NCBI GenBank assembly: GCA_007121695.1
Contig: SKKC01000120.1
Span: 1 to 10,485, forward strand
Reading direction: 5' to 3'
From: Spirochaetales bacterium
Lineage (GTDB): Bacteria > Spirochaetota > Spirochaetia > DSM-27196 > SKKC01
Length of the DNA: 10,485 nucleotides
Part shown: one piece after another, positions 1 to 6,115 of the stretch
Layout: each line of letters begins with the position of its first letter
Position numbering within the stretch: the stretch's first letter is position 1
Program-made: the position numbers and the translations under genes
The notes under the pieces: generated by a model
Database searches by the model: none
What the model was told of the DNA's origin: nothing
What the model saw: the letters and a program-made list of their open reading frames with translations, nothing else

Positions 1-121
1 GATACGCACCGAAGGTCGGCACGACGTGTGCATCTGTCCGAGAATCGTCCCTGTAGTGGAAGCCATGACCGCGCTCGTTCTCGAAGATCACATTAAGCGT
101 CAGGCTGCCATGATGGCATAA
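1..121 (+). CDS. aroC: Chorismate synthase, C-terminal fragment (5' end outside window)
   Basis: This is the last 39 codons of a gene that begins left of the window, reading in the frame that starts at base 2 and ending at TAA 119-121. The fragment contains GRHDVCICPRIVPVVEAM followed by TALVLEDH, which matches the conserved end of chorismate synthase (family pattern GRHDPC..PR.VP.VEAM..LVL.DH). The enzyme converts 5-enolpyruvylshikimate-3-phosphate to chorismate in the cytoplasm, the last step of the shikimate pathway, and needs reduced FMN. One visible difference from the usual pattern is Val for Pro in GRHDPC. The gene converges with rubredoxin; its stop codon lies inside the A-run that serves as the T-tract of the opposing terminator. 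The N-terminal and catalytic regions cannot be judged here. Confidence 0.9.
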   Translation, partial: IRTEGRHDVCICPRIVPVVEAMTALVLEDHIKRQAAMMA

Positions 122-162
122 AAAAACCCGCGGGGTCTCGCTTCAGCCAGACCGACCGCGGG
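120..162 (-). terminator. Intrinsic terminator for rubredoxin
   Basis: CCCGCGG at 127-133 pairs with CCGCGGG at 156-162. The stem continues after a two-base bulge (154-155) with GGTCT (134-138) against AGACC (149-153), closing a 10-base loop. On the minus strand the stem is followed directly by seven Ts (bases 126-120). This is the standard Rho-independent layout for a transcript coming from rubredoxin, whose stop is 22 bases before the stem. On the plus strand the bases after the stem are not T-rich, so it should not work well for aroC. Confidence 0.85.
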
Positions 163-184
163 CTCGTCACAGTTCACACGCCGT

Positions 185-346
185 TTATTCTTCGACAGAG
201 AACTCGTCTTTACCAGCTCCGCACATGGGACAAACCCAGTCTTCCGGCAGTTTCTCAAACGAGGTTCCGGGCTCAATTCCACCGTCTGGATCGCCCTCTT
301 CCGGATCGTAGATATATCCACATACTTCACATACATACTTCTGCAT
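185..346 (-). CDS. Rubredoxin
   Basis: This is a 53-residue protein, the typical length of a simple rubredoxin. It has the two iron-binding knuckles C6-E-V-C9-G-Y and C39-P-M-C42-G, and the usual aromatic and acidic core (YIYDPEEGDP, GTSFEKLPEDWVCP). Rubredoxins carry one electron on a Fe(Cys)4 centre in the cytoplasm and commonly serve oxygen or superoxide detoxification (flavodiiron proteins, superoxide reductase) in anaerobes and microaerophiles; the partner is not in this window. A frame extension begins ten codons earlier, but the start at 346 is chosen because GAGGAG (353-358) lies six bases upstream and because rubredoxins start at this point. It appears monocistronic, with its own TATAAT box, a palindrome near the transcription start and a strong terminator. 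Confidence 0.96.
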   Translation of the reverse strand: MQKYVCEVCGYIYDPEEGDPDGGIEPGTSFEKLPEDWVCPMCGAGKDEFSVEE

Positions 347-352
347 GTCACG

Positions 353-358
353 CTCCTC
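353..358 (-). promoter_or_regulatory. Ribosome binding site of rubredoxin
   Basis: GAGGAG on the minus strand, six bases before the ATG at 346. It decides the start against an in-frame ATG at 376, which lies upstream of this site. Confidence 0.8.
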
Positions 359-371
359 TTTGTGTTTAGTC

Positions 372-386
372 TGCAATTTTATTGCA
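372..386. promoter_or_regulatory. Perfect inverted repeat, candidate operator of rubredoxin
   Basis: TGCAAT (372-377), spacer TTT, ATTGCA (381-386) is a perfect 6-3-6 palindrome. It sits between the TATAAT box (393-398, minus) and the ribosome binding site, so it would cover about +1 to +15 of the transcript, a typical position for a repressor site. I cannot match it with confidence to a known regulator. A six-base stem could also be chance in this AT-rich stretch. Confidence 0.4.
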
Positions 387-392
387 TTCGAT

Positions 393-398
393 ATTATA
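393..398 (-). promoter_or_regulatory. Candidate -10 box of the rubredoxin promoter
   Basis: Reads TATAAT on the minus strand, a perfect sigma-70-type -10 hexamer, about 47 bases upstream of the rubredoxin ATG. No good TTGACA match lies 16-18 bases further upstream; an A-run (415-420 on the minus strand) is there instead. A weak -35 or an activator would be needed. The surrounding gap (347-454) is the most AT-rich part of the window. Confidence 0.5.
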
Positions 399-454
399 TA
401 CGGAGAATACCATCTTTTTTCTACCCTGTCGCCTGTATTCGGTTGCTTTCGCGC

Positions 455-1252
455 TCAAATCTCCATTATTTCACGTTCCATTATTGCCTTTCCGGCAGGG
501 TGGATACCGATTCGGGTGAGGCTGAAGTCGTACCGGACCGGATCTTCCGGACAGAACCGACGAAGACAAGCGGTAATCTGGCGGCAGGTCTCGGCATCAA
601 CCGACTTCCTACGGGTCATAGAGAGCGAATACGCGACACGATGCATGTGAACATCGACCGGAACGAACAGATCAGCGGGTCCAAGACACGTAAAGCCACC
701 GGGGTCAATTTCGTCGGTCCGAACCATCCAGCGTAGAAACAGATGTAGTCGCTTGAGAGCGCTCGACCCGTCCGGATTGGGGATCATTATTGACTGAAGT
801 GAGTTCGGCTCGTTCCGGAGACACCCCGCAAGATACCGCAGTGCCCCGATCGCCGGAGGCATATCTGTACCTCTGACAGCGTCGACACCCAGGCGACACG
901 CATTATCTATGGAACCGTGCTGTATGTAGAGATCGCGTACCGAGCAGAAAAATCGGACTACTTCATTTGTCGTAAAGAACCGGTACACGAATCCCTGACA
1001 TCGCTCGTGTATCTCGTCGTCCGACAGCAGGACAAGTTCCGACACGGAACCGATGCGGTCGAGGATGTTCTGGCACGCAGCGAGAATCGAGTGCACCCGG
1101 CCTAACGCAAATGATGCGCACACAAGCGCGCGAAACTCCCTGTCGAGTCCCGGCGGTTGCGAAAGCACCACCTCGAGCGGGTCGGGTGAGATGTATCGTG
1201 GATGATGGAAGGTTCGATAAATCGCCTCCAGGGTGTCCCCGAGCGACTTCAT
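455..1252 (-). CDS. DUF2400 / TIGR02757 family protein
   Basis: A 265-residue soluble protein with the landmarks I recall for TIGR02757 (Pfam DUF2400): FALGRV near 48-53, YRFF near 90-93, KRLHLFLRWMVRTD at 167-180, VPVDVHMHRV at 197-206 and PEDPVRYDF at 235-243. The length is normal for the family and no gap or frameshift is visible. The biochemical role is not established; the helical pattern and the conserved (I/V)P(L/V)D.H and DP.(R/K)YDF motifs suggest a nucleic-acid or nucleotide enzyme, but that is inference. The start at 1252 overlaps the stop of the upstream membrane-protein gene as ATGA, implying translational coupling; no strong ribosome site is seen. There is no clear terminator before rubredoxin, so some read-through is possible. 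Confidence 0.85.
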   Translation of the reverse strand: MKSLGDTLEAIYRTFHHPRYISPDPLEVVLSQPPGLDREFRALVCASFALGRVHSILAACQNILDRIGSVSELVLLSDDEIHERCQGFVYRFFTTNEVVRFFCSVRDLYIQHGSIDNACRLGVDAVRGTDMPPAIGALRYLAGCLRNEPNSLQSIMIPNPDGSSALKRLHLFLRWMVRTDEIDPGGFTCLGPADLFVPVDVHMHRVAYSLSMTRRKSVDAETCRQITACLRRFCPEDPVRYDFSLTRIGIHPAGKAIMEREIMEI

Positions 1253-1806
1253 TCCGAGCTACGCACCTGTCGCGCGCGAGCGTGATGCACCAGGTGAAAA
1301 ACAATGATACAGATACCAATGACAATAAAGAGGACGGGCCACCATACAGTAACCACCGAGATGAAGTCCTGCCGAATCAGGTTAAGGCTGAACAAAAAAA
1401 ACACTCCCGAGAGAAACACAATAACGATCGCAGGTACCAGAAGAGCCAGACGACTGCCCGCCTCCCGCCGGTACGAGAAAACGGCAAGCGAAACCCCGGC
1501 AATGGTCATGAAAACCGGCCATATTCGCGCAATTTCCACCGCACTCATGACCGTTGTGATAAGAAGGAAAAAGACCCCGCCAACAGTCAGAAATATCCCG
1601 ACGAAGACCGACGCTTCCGTCCCCACTCCATGAAACCCCATGGCGAGCGAAACCATGCCGATTCCGATTGGAAGAACCGGCCAGAGCGCCGATACACGGT
1701 GCAGGTATCCGAGAGTCCACATGAGTAGAACAAAGCCTATAAGCAGGAATGCGGCCCCAAGCAAGAGATATTTATGTCGATGTAACGCAGGACGGTCGCT
1801 ATTCAT
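1249..1806 (-). CDS. Six-helix membrane protein with three WPV (LiaF/DUF5668-like) repeats
   Basis: A 185-residue protein that is almost entirely membrane segments, at roughly residues 12-33, 39-59, 65-87, 92-110, 119-141 and 149-172. It is built from three similar two-helix units, each with a Trp-Pro motif opening the second helix: LWPVLPIGIG (41-50), IWPVFMTIAG (95-104) and WWPVLFIVIG (155-164). This pattern resembles the LiaI/LiaF-like transmembrane domain (DUF5668) found in cell-envelope stress proteins, but no LiaF or PspC soluble domain is attached. The short N-terminus and the basic C-terminal tail (HHARARQVR) are probably cytoplasmic. It is the first gene of a two-gene unit with DUF2400. 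No Shine-Dalgarno site precedes the ATG at 1806. The function is unknown. Confidence 0.8.
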   Translation of the reverse strand: MNSDRPALHRHKYLLLGAAFLLIGFVLLMWTLGYLHRVSALWPVLPIGIGMVSLAMGFHGVGTEASVFVGIFLTVGGVFFLLITTVMSAVEIARIWPVFMTIAGVSLAVFSYRREAGSRLALLVPAIVIVFLSGVFFLFSLNLIRQDFISVVTVWWPVLFIVIGICIIVFHLVHHARARQVRSSE

Positions 1807-1821
1807 GTCGAATCTTCGAGG

Positions 1822-1850
1822 AGTCTACCACCGATCATCCCCCTTGCCAA
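1822..1850 (-). promoter_or_regulatory. Candidate promoter for the membrane protein-DUF2400 unit
   Basis: On the minus strand TTGGCA (1850-1845), a 17-base spacer and TAGACT (1827-1822) match the sigma-70 consensus at 5 of 6 and 4 of 6 positions. The transcript would begin near 1815, leaving only about nine bases before the ATG. Its -35 box overlaps that of the candidate divergent promoter. Confidence 0.4.
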
Positions 1851-1872
1851 CGAGAGAGAGCTCTATTACCCT
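1844..1872 (+). promoter_or_regulatory. Candidate promoter for the envelope cluster
   Basis: TTGCCA (1844-1849), a 17-base spacer and TACCCT (1867-1872). The -35 match is good, the -10 match weak (T1, A2 and T6 only). Transcription would begin near 1879, immediately at the ATG of the lipoprotein gene. The two back-to-back promoters share the bases TTGCCAA. Confidence 0.25.
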
Positions 1873-1879
1873 CTATCTC

Positions 1880-2932
1880 ATGACATCGCGACTCACGTAC
1901 CGCTTCACCGTTATTTCATCGCTGGTCGTGTTTTTCGTACTTGCCTGCTCGTCGGCACCGGTTACTACTCCCGTGGATACCAACGATCCGTCTCTGACGG
2001 CCGAGAACCGACGACTCTACGAACTTCTGTCTGAAACGGACAGCAGCAGCCGTTCCGTCCTTGTTCGTTCACTGGTAGATAACCTTATACGCGCCGAGAT
2101 GCCGCTTCGAGCAGTACATCTCCTGACGACGCAGGTATCGAAACACCCGGACGACCCGTACAACTCGTTATACCTTTTTATGGCAGGGCGCATATACGAG
2201 TCTACCGATTCACCGGAACTTGCCGTACCGCTTTTTCGTCGTGCGGTAAACGAGTTTCCGGATGTCGCGATAAACGGGGGGCAGGTTCATCAGAGGGCAC
2301 TGGAGACGCTCGGGCGGATCATGACCGATGCAGCTGAACGCATTGTGTACCTCGAACGATACCTGGAAGAGTTTCGGCAGCATGCAAACAATGGGACGAC
2401 ACATTACGCCATGGCCCGCACCTACGAATCGCTCGGAAAATGGGAACAGTCGCTCGATGCGTACAGACGGTTTCTCACTTTTCCTGAAACCGAGATACCA
2501 GGCAGACCGAATGTGCACCGGGAGGTTTCGCACATGCTTCAGTTTGCCCGATCGAACCGAGGATGGACACGACCAACTCTCGACGGCCTGGTACAAGAGA
2601 TAACGGTTGCCCTGCGACAGCAGAACGCCCGTGCGCTGTACGCGTTGCAAAGCGGCGTCAATTTTTTTACCGCATCGCGAAATCTTGACCCGCTGGACGC
2701 AAACAGCACCTTCGGCTTCGACATACAGGTTTTTCTCTCGCAATCGAACGTACGCGTCGCATCGAACTTTGAAGTTAACTCGAACGAACGGGAAGCATTT
2801 CTGCGGACCGACGGCTGGTACGACCGGATGTCGACGTGGTATCTGTATTTCCGACGGATTGACTTTCCGTCCGATCCGAGTGTACACGGGAACTGGGAAT
2901 GGGCTGGCATTCGGTTTGGCGAAGTGCTGTAG
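1880..2932 (+). CDS. TPR-containing lipoprotein with an unrecognised C-terminal domain
   Basis: A 350-residue protein starting with a lipoprotein signal peptide: basic N-terminus, hydrophobic VISSLVVFFVLA, then Cys23 (lipobox VLAC). After a Thr/Pro-rich linker come helical repeats of TPR type, clearest at about residues 93-128 and 173-208. Residues about 235-350 form a different domain rich in aromatic residues, ending in GNWEWAGIRFGEV, which I do not recognise. The family is probably a periplasmic or outer-membrane-anchored scaffold that binds other proteins; this is inferred from TPR biology. An earlier in-frame ATG (1805) is rejected because it would bury the signal peptide 25 residues inside. 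No Shine-Dalgarno site precedes 1880. The 3' end overlaps the transglycosylase gene by 34 bases, which ties the two functionally. Confidence 0.85.
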   Translation: MTSRLTYRFTVISSLVVFFVLACSSAPVTTPVDTNDPSLTAENRRLYELLSETDSSSRSVLVRSLVDNLIRAEMPLRAVHLLTTQVSKHPDDPYNSLYLFMAGRIYESTDSPELAVPLFRRAVNEFPDVAINGGQVHQRALETLGRIMTDAAERIVYLERYLEEFRQHANNGTTHYAMARTYESLGKWEQSLDAYRRFLTFPETEIPGRPNVHREVSHMLQFARSNRGWTRPTLDGLVQEITVALRQQNARALYALQSGVNFFTASRNLDPLDANSTFGFDIQVFLSQSNVRVASNFEVNSNEREAFLRTDGWYDRMSTWYLYFRRIDFPSDPSVHGNWEWAGIRFGEVL

Positions 2933-3792
2933 TTGCGCTGCTCGTTATGGCCACAGGCTGGCTCCTGCCTGCACAGCCACCTGAGGCCCGGGAGACGCGC
3001 TACGTCCCAGCCGGCCGGATTACTATCGGATACGAGTCTCTGTCTCACCCCGCTGTTCAAACCTACGTAGAACAGTTCCGGAGCGCGTCCGGTTTGCGTG
3101 GGCTCGCATCGAGTCTGAACCAGTCACTCCCGTTTTACCGCCATATCATGGACACGTTACGAAGCTACGGTCTTCCCGAGCAGCTGTTTTTCGTAGCTCT
3201 TATCGAGTCGGGGTTTGACCCGTTTGCCGTTTCCCGATCCGGAGCGGTCGGCATATGGCAGTTCATGGATCATTCGGTTGAGGACTGGATGATCATTACC
3301 AGCGACATCGACGAGAGACGGGATTTTTATCGAGCGACCCTCGGCGCAGCCGAAAAACTGCTGCATAATTTCACGATCTTTGAAGACTGGTTACTCGCGA
3401 TTGCGTCCTACAACGCGGGTGTTGGCCATATTCAACGGGCAATGGAAGCCAGCGGAGCGCTCACGTTCTGGGAACTGCTTGAAACAGACCTTCTCCCGGA
3501 TCAGACACGGAGTTACGTCCCACGCTTTGTTGCGGTATCGCACGTAGCCTCCCAGGCTGCGCGTCACGGACTTTCTCTTCCGTGGAGTGAGTCACCCGAA
3601 TGGGTGCGCCTCGCCGTTCCCGCGCGAACAAGTCTTTCGCAGCTTTCGCAGCGCTCGGGCGTCCCAGCACAACAGATTATGGACTGGAATCCCCACATCA
3701 TTGCTGACATTCGGACGCACGGACTGGACTCGGTTCTCTATATCAATATTCCTGACTTGTACGAACACTACTTCACCTGGTTATCAGATTGA
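2899..3792 (+). CDS. MltD-like membrane-bound/periplasmic lytic transglycosylase (SLT domain)
   Basis: A 297-residue exported protein. Residues 1-25 are a signal sequence (WRSAVVALLVMATGWLLPAQ). The SLT domain spans about 85-215: GLPEQLFFVALIESGFDPFA (91-110) carries the catalytic Glu103, followed by SGAVGIWQFM (114-123), the RRDFYRAT segment and the AIASYNAGVG motif (167-176). This order is that of family 1 lytic transglycosylases of the MltD branch, which cut the MurNAc-GlcNAc bond of peptidoglycan to form 1,6-anhydro ends. Residues about 240-285 (SLSQLSQRSGVPAQQI, then WNP and a short beta end) look like the degenerate LysM-like tail that follows SLT in MltD proteins. There is no lipobox Cys, so it is either secreted or anchored by an uncleaved signal. 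The start overlaps the preceding lipoprotein gene; a weak CGGGAA lies eight bases upstream. Confidence 0.92.
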   Translation: MGWHSVWRSAVVALLVMATGWLLPAQPPEARETRYVPAGRITIGYESLSHPAVQTYVEQFRSASGLRGLASSLNQSLPFYRHIMDTLRSYGLPEQLFFVALIESGFDPFAVSRSGAVGIWQFMDHSVEDWMIITSDIDERRDFYRATLGAAEKLLHNFTIFEDWLLAIASYNAGVGHIQRAMEASGALTFWELLETDLLPDQTRSYVPRFVAVSHVASQAARHGLSLPWSESPEWVRLAVPARTSLSQLSQRSGVPAQQIMDWNPHIIADIRTHGLDSVLYINIPDLYEHYFTWLSD

Positions 3793-4682
3793 TATCTTTG
3801 TCCGATATTCTGAATGTGAGACCGTTACTCTTTTCACGCGTCAATCGCTCTCTTCCCGTGCTTATTGGCATACTGGTCTGGACTGTTGCCGGCTCCGTCG
3901 CATTACAGGCTGAAGATACGCACTGGCACTGGTCGGTCGACTGGCGAAGCGCTTCACTTGAAATGCAGGCCGAGCGAAGGATAGAGGGAGACGACGTGGG
4001 AGCCTATAACAGGGCCGCCCGTGCGATTGCCTCGGAAGCTGAACACGTCTGGATCGAAGCGGTACGGAGCATACAGCTCGATACAGGACAACAGATTGCC
4101 GATATAATCTCGCGGCATCCGGAAACCGTGACGGATTTGCGCGGCCGTTTTCACGTATCGCATACGGCTGGCAGCAGTCCGGACAGAGATGTAAGCCATG
4201 TACGACAGTCATGGCGCATAGAGCTTCACGAGGCAGTTCTTCCTGTTGTCGCCGATCACGACATTCCACGCCCTCTTCCGCTTCCTGTCTCGTGGCAAGC
4301 AGAACGGTCGTATACCGGCCTGGTGATTGACGCACGAGGAAGACTCCCCGTACACGGCACCACCGAACGTGAGTCCTTACGCCCCATCCTGTTGCCGCGA
4401 ATATACGATGAGGCCATGAACCTTGTACTGGCTTCCGAGATGATGAACCCGCAGTACCTGCACCGCTGGGGAGTGATCGGGTACTCCGACGACGTTTCAT
4501 TCGAAACGCATCGTGATCGGATAGGGAACAATCCGCTGGTTGTCGCCGCGGACGCCTTGTTCGGCCGCATTCCAGCTCATATTCTGATTCCACGCGACGC
4601 AGCGGAGACGCTGCTCCTGCATACTGACAACACCACGATACTCACCGAAGGCCGGATAATCGTGCTTGTCGACCACCTCTGA
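3789..4682 (+). CDS. Secreted LPP20/FlgT-like domain protein
   Basis: Residues 22-41 form a signal peptide that ends at about ALQA-ED. The central part resembles proteins of the LPP20/FlgT group: YTGLVIDARG (175-184), LRPILLPRIYDE (197-208), WGVIGY (227-232) and NPLVVAADALFG (248-259) before a PRDAAETLL stretch. That signature is familiar from LPP20-type lipoproteins and the flagellar H-ring protein FlgT, but the lipidation Cys is absent and no flagellar gene is nearby, so a flagellar role is not supported. The start is uncertain: TTG at 3789 overlaps the transglycosylase stop as TTGA and is chosen for coupling, while GTG at 3816 would give a tidier signal peptide. Neither has a clear ribosome site. 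The context suggests a periplasmic partner of the transglycosylase. Confidence 0.72.
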   Translation: MISLSDILNVRPLLFSRVNRSLPVLIGILVWTVAGSVALQAEDTHWHWSVDWRSASLEMQAERRIEGDDVGAYNRAARAIASEAEHVWIEAVRSIQLDTGQQIADIISRHPETVTDLRGRFHVSHTAGSSPDRDVSHVRQSWRIELHEAVLPVVADHDIPRPLPLPVSWQAERSYTGLVIDARGRLPVHGTTERESLRPILLPRIYDEAMNLVLASEMMNPQYLHRWGVIGYSDDVSFETHRDRIGNNPLVVAADALFGRIPAHILIPRDAAETLLLHTDNTTILTEGRIIVLVDHL

Positions 4683-4701
4683 GCGCCTTCAGGGCGACTT
4701 C

Positions 4702-4730
4702 TTGACCCGACAAAGCCTGCATCGTATTCT
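4702..4730 (+). promoter_or_regulatory. Candidate sigma-70 promoter of the SH3-like lipoprotein gene
   Basis: TTGACC (4702-4707), a 17-base spacer and TATTCT (4725-4730) match the consensus at 5 of 6 and 4 of 6 positions. Transcription would start near 4737, about 35 bases before the chosen ATG. This argues against the in-frame TTG at 4736 as a start. A short four-pair hairpin (4684-4687 with 4693-4696) lies upstream, too weak to be called a terminator. Confidence 0.5.
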
Positions 4731-4771
4731 TTGGTTTGTCGAACTTGACCCATCGGAGAATGTCTGCAATC

Positions 4772-6100
4772 ATGCGAAATCCCTGTACCAGCGTATGCCT
4801 TGGCCTTGTTCTGTTTCTTGTAACTATCCTTTTCGTCGCATGCGGCGATTCGCGTATAGCCACGGGCGTTCTCCTGTGGCCACCAGACGGTATGTCTGAG
4901 GCACACGGCGCAGTTGTTCCGATACTGGAAGCAAACCGCAATACCGGTACATTTCTGATTCGGGCCGAAGGGGGTGAACCGTTTCTGATCGAGCAGTTTC
5001 GGGTCGAGCGTTTTGACACTCCCGATGAGGCCAACGCGTTTGCCCGCTCGTTCGAGCAGTTTGCCTTCCTGTACGCAGAAAGCCAGCAACGGGCTCTACC
5101 GGTCCGCCGCTCCCAGAGCACCGACAGCCAGTCCGTGTATCGTTTCCGCGAGGGAGAAATTCTCAAAATCATCGGGCCGCCGTCAGACGAGGTGGTCATT
5201 TCGGGCCTCCGCGGCCGCTGGCATCCGGTACTGACCGAAGCTGGTGTGCGAGGATACACCTTCGATTTCGCTCTTATTCTCTTCGATGAGCGCGAAGGGA
5301 TAGCTGACGAAGCTCGTACACGGGAACTACCTGCGCAGGCGATTACCGTCATTGAAAACGTGTGGCGTCCCAACGAGTTTCATGAACTCATTAGCGCCGG
5401 ATCCCCATCGCTGGAACGGCTGAACCCGGAATTCGGTCTGTTTCCGGACCACGCACAAAACACTGTGCGCATAGTGACCGACGATGTTCGTGCGGACTTT
5501 ACCTATGAATCCATTGTAAGCAGCGGGGCCAGTCATATACGCTTCGAAGGGTCAAGTCTCGTCGTACGAATCGACGGGAGCAACCAGATTACCGCATTCT
5601 TTACTGTCGACGGAGTCGACTACACGCGGAGGTTCCGACTGCTGTCGACCGATCTGGAAACTGTTATCGAACGCGAAGAGCAACGACGGGAACGCTCGCT
5701 GGAAATAATGTATGCAGACGGTCGTCTGCTTCAATCGAGTGCATACGGGACTATTGCGGTTAGCGAAACCGGGCGGTTCTCCTGGTCTGGATACGAACTG
5801 CTCGTACCAGGAGTGCTGTCACCGGCGTATGGAAACCAGGGAACGATTCAGTTCAGGCACTACCTCGGGCCTGCTGTACGCAATCAATACGACGGAGTAG
5901 TGAGTTTCGTTTTTGACGGAGCTCCCTCCGGAGACTACGTTTCATTTTTGTACGAAGTCGAAGCGGGAGGCATTCGACTTACGCACGCACCGAGGAACAC
6001 CTTCGACGACCTGCAGATTATCCGGTCCGATGCGTCCCCCGTGGTGATATTCTTCAGTTTTCTGGAACCAGAAGAAGCTTCGGCTGATGCCGACCTGTAG
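4772..6100 (+). CDS. Lipoprotein with SH3-like domain
   Basis: A 442-residue lipoprotein. The signal peptide (CLGLVLFLVTILFVA) ends at Cys24 in the lipobox FVAC-GD, giving a lipid anchor. Residues about 105-170 look like a bacterial SH3-like fold (ALPVRR, VYRFREGEILKIIG, WHPVLTEAGVRGYTF). Residues about 230-430 are predicted mostly beta strand, with the motif GTIAVSETGRFSWSGYELLV, and may form another extracytoplasmic beta domain. SH3-like domains in exported proteins often bind peptidoglycan or peptides, fitting its position after a transglycosylase; function is otherwise unknown. The start is chosen at ATG 4772, with GGAGA at 4755-4759 as a somewhat distant ribosome site; ATG 4760 is the alternative and only adds MSAI. 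The gene has its own candidate promoter. The signal peptide contains two extra cysteines (5 and 9). Confidence 0.82.
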   Translation: MRNPCTSVCLGLVLFLVTILFVACGDSRIATGVLLWPPDGMSEAHGAVVPILEANRNTGTFLIRAEGGEPFLIEQFRVERFDTPDEANAFARSFEQFAFLYAESQQRALPVRRSQSTDSQSVYRFREGEILKIIGPPSDEVVISGLRGRWHPVLTEAGVRGYTFDFALILFDEREGIADEARTRELPAQAITVIENVWRPNEFHELISAGSPSLERLNPEFGLFPDHAQNTVRIVTDDVRADFTYESIVSSGASHIRFEGSSLVVRIDGSNQITAFFTVDGVDYTRRFRLLSTDLETVIEREEQRRERSLEIMYADGRLLQSSAYGTIAVSETGRFSWSGYELLVPGVLSPAYGNQGTIQFRHYLGPAVRNQYDGVVSFVFDGAPSGDYVSFLYEVEAGGIRLTHAPRNTFDDLQIIRSDASPVVIFFSFLEPEEASADADL

Positions 6101-6115
6101 GAACTTGCATACTTC

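Noticed and set aside
1111..1728. A 205-codon plus-strand open frame opposite the membrane protein
   Set aside because: It is a highly charged, low-hydrophobicity mirror of a strand encoding six membrane helices; the helices and WPV repeats show which strand is coding.
1640..1879. N-terminal extension of the TPR lipoprotein from upstream starts
   Set aside because: It would overlap the divergent gene and place the lipoprotein signal peptide inside the protein. The ATG at 1880 gives a standard 22-residue signal before Cys23.
2210..2887. A 225-codon minus-strand open frame inside the TPR lipoprotein gene
   Set aside because: It is antisense to a gene with a clear lipobox and TPR repeats, and shows no domain of its own.
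3862..4593. A 243-codon minus-strand open frame inside the LPP20-like gene
   Set aside because: The translation is rich in Arg, Ser and Cys with no domain pattern, as expected for a shadow frame. The plus-strand gene has a signal peptide and family motifs.
4684..4696. Short hairpin CGCC/GGCG after the LPP20-like gene as a terminator
   Set aside because: It has only four strong pairs and no T-tract follows it.
4642..5373. A 243-codon minus-strand open frame across the 4682-4772 gap
   Set aside because: Its product is Arg/Ser-rich and unlike any family, and it runs over the lipoprotein signal peptide and the candidate promoter of the plus-strand gene.
5606..5620. Repeat GTCGAC-GGA-GTCGAC
   Set aside because: It lies within the SH3-like lipoprotein coding region and encodes a VDGVD stretch. 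It looks like a coincidence of codon choice rather than a site.
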